A stretch of 8,305 nucleotides of DNA from Fidelibacterota bacterium (GTDB lineage Bacteria; Fidelibacterota; Fidelibacteria; Fidelibacterales; Fidelibacteraceae). The stretch covers positions 1-8,305 of the forward strand of contig JAUVKP010000031.1 in assembly GCA_030596185.1 (NCBI GenBank). The letters run 5' to 3'. Shown here in pieces: positions 1-4,700 of the stretch (positions are counted from its first letter, which is position 1; each line of letters starts with the position of its first letter). The notes under the pieces were generated by a model. It was not told where the DNA came from. It worked only from the letters and a program-made list of their open reading frames with translations, and searched no databases. The position numbers and the translations under genes are program-made.

Positions 1-592
1 GTATCAACGCACCAACCGCAAAAGGGATCCATAAAGATATCACCGGATCTTCGTCAATTGTCTTAGTGATCAACCAATAAAAAACCCAGAAGATCGTTGT
101 TGCAAACGCGATCAATACGCCGGCAATGCTGATCCCGCCCGGCATGGCATTTCCGCCCAGGACAACCACAAGTGCACCCGCAAAAGAAAGACAAAGCATC
201 ACTAATCGCAAGACATGAAATTTCTCATGTTTCAGGATCATGGCAAAACCCGCCAGAACCAGAGGCCAAGTAAAATTGACTGCTTGAGCGAATTGTGCGG
301 GCAACATATCGTAGGCTTTGAATAGCAATAAATAATATATAACAGGATTTAAAATTCCGGCGACAAGGAGTTTATTTCTGTTTTTTGCCGTTACTTTTTT
401 AAGCTTGGCAAAACGACCGGAAAACAGCATGATCAGACTAAGCGCAATAAATGAAACAAAGGTAGATAAGAACAATAATTCAAAAGGCCCCAAATATCGA
501 AGAGCTATCTTAAAGGCTGTGGCTACCGAGGACCATAGAAGCAGAACAATGCCTGCTGAGAGGAGGGCGATTTTGTTGTTTTTGGTGTTCAT
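1..592 (-). CDS. EamA/DMT-superfamily membrane transporter, N-terminal 197 residues (3' end outside window)
   Basis: Reading the minus strand from the ATG at 592 gives an uninterrupted frame to the window edge, beginning MNTKNNKIALLSAGIVLLLW. It has about seven hydrophobic segments (residues about 8-31, 37-59, 74-97, 101-120, 129-148, 156-177 and a partial one from 184), with short basic or acidic loops between. The block LLWSSVATAFKIAL and the segment QAVNFTWPL are typical of the EamA (DUF6) drug/metabolite transporter family, usually 10 membrane helices and about 290-300 residues in two EamA halves. So the first EamA half is complete and the second is cut after about two helices. The family exports small metabolites or amino acids from the cytoplasm, but the substrate cannot be told here. 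The ATG at 592 is chosen because an in-frame TGA lies four codons upstream. No good ribosome binding site precedes it. A plus-strand frame over 405-629 is antisense to this gene and not real. Confidence 0.88.
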   Translation of the reverse strand, partial: MNTKNNKIALLSAGIVLLLWSSVATAFKIALRYLGPFELLFLSTFVSFIALSLIMLFSGRFAKLKKVTAKNRNKLLVAGILNPVIYYLLLFKAYDMLPAQFAQAVNFTWPLVLAGFAMILKHEKFHVLRLVMLCLSFAGALVVVLGGNAMPGGISIAGVLIAFATTIFWVFYWLITKTIDEDPVISLWIPFAVGALI

Positions 593-596
593 TTGT

Positions 597-632
597 TTAG
601 CTGCTCAATTCATCATAGTATTTTTGTGACAT
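597..632 (-). other. Possible 11-codon leader ORF just upstream of the transporter
   Basis: On the minus strand an ATG at 632 opens an 11-codon frame (MSQKYYDELSS) ending in TAA at 597-599, four bases before the transporter ATG at 592. A strong AGGAGG (651-646) lies 13 bases upstream of this ATG, which is a long spacing. The transporter has no such site of its own, so translational coupling through the mini-ORF is conceivable. Against this, AGGAGG sits at the edge of the repeat element at 637-738 and may be there by chance. There is no sequence similarity to a known leader peptide. Confidence 0.18.
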
Positions 633-636
633 GAAT

Positions 637-738
637 AGATCTTTTCCTCCTACGTATAAAGCTTCGGCGGACAAGCTCATTCAACCAAAACGGAGTTTAC
701 ACTTCGTAGCTTGTTAGCGAAGAAGTGCTCAAGATGAC
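637..738 (-). repeat. Interspersed-repeat-like element of the GTCATCTTGAG...GATCT type
   Basis: Read on the minus strand this stretch begins GTCATCTTGAGC and ends GGAAAAGATCT. These are the same style of borders as the element at 834-882 (GTCATCTCGACC ... GAGAGATCTC). Inside are an imperfect hairpin (701-726) and a short GCTT...AAGC inverted pair (661-676). It has no open frame and lies between two co-directional genes. Noncoding elements with such GTCATCT-YGA heads and GATCT tails recur in many genomes from FCB and related phyla, from memory. Copy number in this genome cannot be seen from the window. Confidence 0.5.
701..726. repeat. Imperfect hairpin inside the left repeat element
   Basis: ACTTC (701-705) pairs with GAAGT (722-726), and inside it GCT (708-710) pairs with AGC (715-717) around a TGTT loop, with gta/gaa mismatched between the two stems. 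The left arm contains GTAG, a tetranucleotide that marks the foot of REP hairpins recognised by some RAYT proteins. That last link is an inference only. Confidence 0.45.
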
Positions 739-760
739 AAAGTACGGAACAGGCATCAGT

Positions 761-781
761 CTACGCTCTACGAGCTACGAC
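761..781. repeat. Three tandem CTACG-led heptamers
   Basis: The stretch reads CTACGCT, CTACGAG, CTACGAC: three consecutive 7-base units sharing CTACG, in exact register. On the minus strand this puts GTAG three times at 7-base spacing. The unit also allows a small GCTC/GAGC hairpin. It sits between the two larger repeat elements with no gene overlapping it. The role is unknown; it may be part of the same repeat mosaic. Confidence 0.45.
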
Positions 782-788
782 CGTCAGG

Positions 789-796
789 CCACGTGG
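789..796. repeat. CCACGTGG perfect palindrome
   Basis: An 8-base perfect palindrome directly follows CCGTCAGG (781-788). CCGTCA occurs again at 851-856 as the arm of the large hairpin, so this may be a degenerate copy of a similar hairpin. The length is short enough to occur by chance. Confidence 0.25.
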
Positions 797-833
797 AAAA
801 ATCTTAAACTCCTTAATAGTTTTGAGTAATTTG

Positions 834-882
834 AGATCTCTCCGCTTCATCCGTCAAGTGACGGATTGCGGTCGAGATGACA
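834..882 (-). repeat. REP/BIME-like long imperfect hairpin
   Basis: Three nested arms pair: ATCTC (836-840) with GAGAT (874-878), CCGC (842-845) with GCGG (868-871), and ATCCGTCA (849-856) with TGACGGAT (859-866), leaving AG at the tip. The flanks on the minus strand are GTCATCTCGACC and GAGAGATCTC, echoing the borders of the 637-738 element. It begins two bases after the stop codon (884-886) of the upstream minus-strand gene, so it would form in that transcript's 3' end and could stabilise or attenuate it. There is no U-tract typical of an intrinsic terminator. Confidence 0.6.
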
Positions 883-883
883 T

Positions 884-1339
884 TTATATTGGCCACGCTA
901 TCGTATCATCATCTTTCCACTGTGGGCTCAACTGAAATCCGGTCAATACACCGTCTTCAAACCAGACATCCACACCGATATCTCCATAGCTGAAGATCAG
1001 ATCATCATTTTCGATCTCTTCAATATCAGGAGTTTCCCATTTAAGTTTTTCAATTTCTGCCAAAGCGTCTTCCATCTCCATACCGGTCTGCAGTACTTTA
1101 GCAACAAAGCACTCGGGATTCCCGATAGTGATCACAAGTAAACGATCATCTTCCGTAGAAGAAAAAGTAAAGGCAACATCAAGATCGTCATAGTAATAAT
1201 GTTCACAAATATCACCTTCTTCATTTGTGGTGTCTAGCGCATCGGGTTCGTCGAGTAACTCAACAAGTCGCTTTTTACTGATACCGAAAAATATACTTCC
1301 AATTCCTTTTCCGGGTATGGCGTTCCATGTGTCTTGCAT
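884..1339 (-). CDS. Small acidic protein of unknown function with two similar halves
   Basis: This encodes 151 residues if the second ATG (1339) is used. An alternative ATG at 1360 would add seven residues, but AAAAGGA lies just upstream of 1339 and no ribosome site precedes 1360. No signal peptide or membrane segment is seen, so it is probably cytoplasmic. The protein is very acidic. Residues about 19-72 (GISKKRLVELLDEPDAL ... YYYDDLDVAFTF ... LLVITI) and 86-137 (GMEMEDALAEIEKL ... FSYGDIGVDVWF ... LTGFQL) align as an internal duplication of one helix plus a beta-strand group. The motif GIGSIFFGISKK...LLDEPD resembles the 'G.I..GMs...v..LLG.Pd' opening seen in SmpA/BLIP-like folds and in small conserved hypothetical proteins, some with immunity-like roles. 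That is a resemblance recalled from memory, not a search result. It is co-directional with the transporter but separated by about 290 bp of repeats, so an operon is doubtful. Confidence 0.8.
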   Translation of the reverse strand: MQDTWNAIPGKGIGSIFFGISKKRLVELLDEPDALDTTNEEGDICEHYYYDDLDVAFTFSSTEDDRLLVITIGNPECFVAKVLQTGMEMEDALAEIEKLKWETPDIEEIENDDLIFSYGDIGVDVWFEDGVLTGFQLSPQWKDDDTIAWPI

Positions 1340-1385
1340 ATTTATTCCTTTTCTTTTCATTTGTGGAATTTATGACCGTTACTTT

Positions 1386-1413
1386 GTTATATGCAAGTAA
1401 ATAGGTACTTTAA
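1386..1413 (-). promoter_or_regulatory. Weak candidate promoter for the small acidic protein gene
   Basis: On the minus strand TTAAAG (1413-1408) and TATAAC (1391-1386) are separated by 16 bases. The -10-like box is good (5 of 6) but the -35-like box is poor (3 of 6), and the region is AT-rich. It lies about 47 bases upstream of the chosen start. Confidence 0.25.
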
Positions 1414-1440
1414 GCTCAGTTTCATCCAACAGGAATCCCA

Positions 1441-1456
1441 ACATATGGTAATATGT
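1441..1456. promoter_or_regulatory. ACATAT-GGTA-ATATGT inverted repeat, possible operator
   Basis: There are six-base perfect arms around a 4-base centre, lying directly upstream of the candidate -35 box of the giant gene in the divergent region. It could be a dimeric-regulator site, but AT-rich palindromes of this length arise by chance in such sequence. Confidence 0.22.
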
Positions 1457-1462
1457 TTATAT

Positions 1463-1490
1463 TTGAATTCTTTGAAAAAATATGTAAAAT
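1463..1490 (+). promoter_or_regulatory. Candidate sigma-70-like promoter for the giant surface protein gene
   Basis: TTGAAT (1463-1468) and TAAAAT (1485-1490) are separated by 16 bases, matching the housekeeping consensus at 4/6 and 5/6. This would give a 5' leader of about 130 bases holding the hairpin at 1558-1595. In Bacteroidota-like hosts the consensus differs (TTTG/TAnnTTTG), so the call is tentative. Confidence 0.33.
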
Positions 1491-1557
1491 ATTATAAGAG
1501 AATAAATAATTCATGCAGCTATAGAAAACATGCTGTGTATTTGTACGCTAAAAATGA

Positions 1558-1595
1558 CAACACGACACGGTTGAGAGAAAACCCGTGCCCTGTTG
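1558..1595 (+). promoter_or_regulatory. Hairpin in the 5' leader of the giant gene
   Basis: CAACA (1558-1562) pairs with TGTTG (1591-1595), and CACGG (1566-1570) pairs with CCGTG (1583-1587), with a symmetric 3x3 internal loop (CGA/CCC) and a 12-base purine-rich tip. It ends 32 bases before the start codon and is followed by an A-rich, not T-rich, stretch, so it is not an ordinary terminator. It could stabilise the leader or act as a regulatory element. The frame running through it (ATG 1391 to TAA 1612) has a low-complexity, Tyr/Lys-rich product with no ribosome site and is not believed. Confidence 0.45.
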
Positions 1596-1617
1596 TATTA
1601 AAGCAAAAATAATAAAA

Positions 1618-1623
1618 AAGGTG
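1618..1623 (+). promoter_or_regulatory. Ribosome binding site of the giant gene
   Basis: AAGGTG lies 4 bases before the ATG at 1628 within an A-rich stretch. It is a moderate Shine-Dalgarno match and supports this start, which also gives a well-formed signal peptide. Confidence 0.5.
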
Positions 1624-1627
1624 TTAT

Positions 1628-1708
1628 ATGCTTAATCAACAAAGCTTGTTCAAAAGATCCTTGCAAATCTGTATTTTAGCCCTGTTTGTTTTTTCCGGAT
1701 TGATGGCT
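1628..1708 (+). other. Sec signal peptide of the giant protein
   Basis: Residues 1-27: a polar, basic n-region (KR at 9-10), a hydrophobic core (residues 11-22) and a small-residue c-region SGLMA before SDK. There is no lipobox cysteine, so signal peptidase I is expected. Confidence 0.8.
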
Positions 1709-4700
1709 TCTGATAAGTTTATACGAATATCGGAAGATGTATATGAAAATGCATCTCTGCTTGTGCGTAACAAACTTGAAATGATCGCTGAAGAAGGTGG
1801 TGTTTTACTCATGTGCTGTGAGGAAGCAACAACGAATCTGCTCAACGGTGAGGGTATCACTTTTGAACAGATCCAATCCTATGATCATCTGCAAAACGAA
1901 GACCTTGACCCTATTGCAAATTCGGGTCTTCCTCTGGGCGTCGTAATCGAACGCGGATCTCAGGGCGAAGGCGGTTGGCATGATGGTGTTGCCTATGCTG
2001 GTGATGTTCTTGCTTACATGGAGACCCATGTGGATGGACAGCTTCCTGGTTTTACGTTTTGGGATATGAAAAAAGACTCCGTATGGCATCATTATATTAA
2101 TACTGATCTGGACGGAGACCAAATACTCTATATGGCGGCTAGCGAGAATAAGATATATTATACGTTTCATTTTATAAACCCTGCAATTAGTAATTCAGAC
2201 ATGCGTTATTACTGGTATGACGCAAAAACAGATGATCAGGGTGAGGTTGAAAACTTTGGTTATGGCTTTGAAGGCTTTGGGGTATCCGACAAATGGATGA
2301 TGCGTGTAGGTAGTAAAGGCATGGGCTGGAATAATCAAATTTATGCCTGCAATATGGAAACCGGTGAAAGATTTTCAATGCTTGCAGATTCTTCGCTTGC
2401 CGTCGGGGGTGGTTATTATCAATATGATAATTTTGGTGGTATCGCAACGAACGGCAATACGATGGTTTTTTCTTACACCGAAAAGCCTGAAAATGTTGAT
2501 TATTTAAGAGTTTATAGCCTTGGGGAAGATGGTATTTATGGAACAGCCGATGATATTGGCGGTATATTAAGCTCAGGTGCAATGTATGGCCATAACGGTC
2601 CCTTTAGAATTGATGGAAGATATATTGTCTGGCAGGAAAGTAATATCGATGAAGGTGACATCAAAGCCTACGATATGGGTGAAGATGAACTTTATGGAAC
2701 AGATGATGATGGGACCGTTTTTGACATTTGTGTAGCTGCCGATAAACAAGCTAATCCACGGATTGATAATGGGATCATTATTTGGGAAGATTGGCGTAAT
2801 GTAACAGGAACTTCTTCTTTTGGAGAGCATGATATTTATGGTTATGATCTATCAACTGATACGGAATTTCGCTCAACGGCACGATCTGATTCACTTGTTC
2901 TGATCGATCTGTATAAAGATGAAGTTGTTATGATCAAACGCGATTGGGATGAACCGGAAGATTATAATAACATATATTTTATGAATATTTGCGGACGTAT
3001 TCAATCAAGTTATTATCAGATCAAGATCAATAATGTTGGAGAACCCACAGCACAAAGTTATATCACGGGAAGCTCGGCAGTATCCCCGTATTGTTTGAGT
3101 AATATGGTTGCTGCGGCAAAAGGCCCTATTGGTGCATTATTCGTTGTTGACTTAGTTTCCGGGAATGATGTTATACTGGCTTATAGTGCCATCACCGGAG
3201 AGTGGTCTTCAGAGTTGCTCCCATTTCCAGCCGACGATTATACCGTTTTTATTGATAAAGATAACGGCATGGTTCTTGGGAAAGAAAACATAAACTATAT
3301 TGCATGGACTTTTAATGGGCAAACAGGAAGTTTTTCAAAAAAAGAAAACTTGCCTAAGCCTACAGGCTTTGCCGTGGGAAAAAATATTTCATTAATTTGG
3401 GGTGATGAATCAAGATCGTACTGGATGCGAACTTACGATGCCGATAGAGATTGGTGGTACGCTCGTTCGGGAACGACCAATGATCCCTGGCATGTGATCG
3501 CAACCCATTTTTCTGATAGTTTAGCCGTATTGATCCACGGACAGGGAGACACAGTATGCACCAGCAATATGTTAGAAGTGTACGACCTGCAAACCCATCA
3601 GTGGGTTTTGATCCCAACATCGCAATCACGTCTATACTCTATCAATCGCCATACTTACGAAAACACTATTTACATTAAAGCAAATTCACATTTTGCAGCA
3701 GTGGCGCTTGATCGTGATGCTGCATACAGCGACTATGTCCACACTTTCGGGACCGGAGATGATGCTTGGAAAATTCACACAATGCCCTATGCTCCGGTTC
3801 TTGAAGAACCTCTCTTGGGAGAGAATTTTATCTTACAACAAGCCATATCAAATTATGACGATACGTGGTACGGACATATTTACAATGATTGTAATGGCGC
3901 ATGGCTACCGGAATTTATTGAAAGCAGACAAGGTATTGATGATTTGGTGATATATGACGACCTGATGATGGCATGGTATAAAAGCACGCCTCAATGGGCA
4001 AAAGTATGGGCCTATAGTACGAATGCCGATGGTATACAGGAATTATATCTACAGTATCCCGGAGATTACTTCACGGTCAAGGCGGGCTCAAAAGCAGGTT
4101 TTGTTTTCAGTCGCAGCGATTATTATTATGAAAACAAGATACACACGTTTAATGGAGTAAAAGGTGAATGGGTAGAACCGCTTGAAGTCAACAGCTCTAG
4201 TGTTTTTGAACTGGAAACTAACGGACATACCGGGATCTTTTTACATCGCGATGGTCAAATTAATGGAATTAATGAATATACAGCATATGGATATTCCGCA
4301 TTCAAAGACACCTGGGATAAACTCGAATTCAAAAGCAACAACGTAATGGGTATATTTACCTCGGATTTCTGCGGCATGTTGGCTTATGATCATTATTATA
4401 ATACATCAAGAAAACACATACATGCATTCAACAGCGTTGAGGGCGAATGGTCGGAAGATGTTCTTACCATGTATAATTCAAGACTCGATGGGTTCAGGCT
4501 GAACGATCGTATCATGATGGTAGTTGAGAACGGAGTGATTGGGGGCGGATATGCAAAAGCACATATGTTCTCGCCGCTTCTAAACCTTTGGAGCAATACG
4601 ACCTTTGATGGCAGTAATACATTAGATGGATATCTTTCAACCCCCACATCCGTTTTCGCTTGGGATGACAATGAATTTCAGATCATCTTCAGCACACAAA

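Noticed and set aside
405..629. 74-residue plus-strand frame with a hydrophobic C-terminus
   Set aside because: It is antisense to the well-supported EamA transporter; the apparent membrane segment mirrors the reverse complement of the coding strand.
637..882. CRISPR array or tRNA gene in the repeat-rich gap
   Set aside because: There are no regularly spaced direct repeats of 24-40 bases with unique spacers, and no cloverleaf with T-loop signature.
1558..1595. Intrinsic terminator in front of the giant gene
   Set aside because: The stem is followed by an A-rich stretch, not a T-run, and only 32 bases separate it from the start codon it precedes.
1391..1612. 73-residue plus-strand frame in the divergent intergenic region
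   Set aside because: No ribosome binding site, biased Tyr/Lys/Asn-rich composition expected of AT-rich noncoding DNA, and it runs across the candidate promoter and the leader hairpin.
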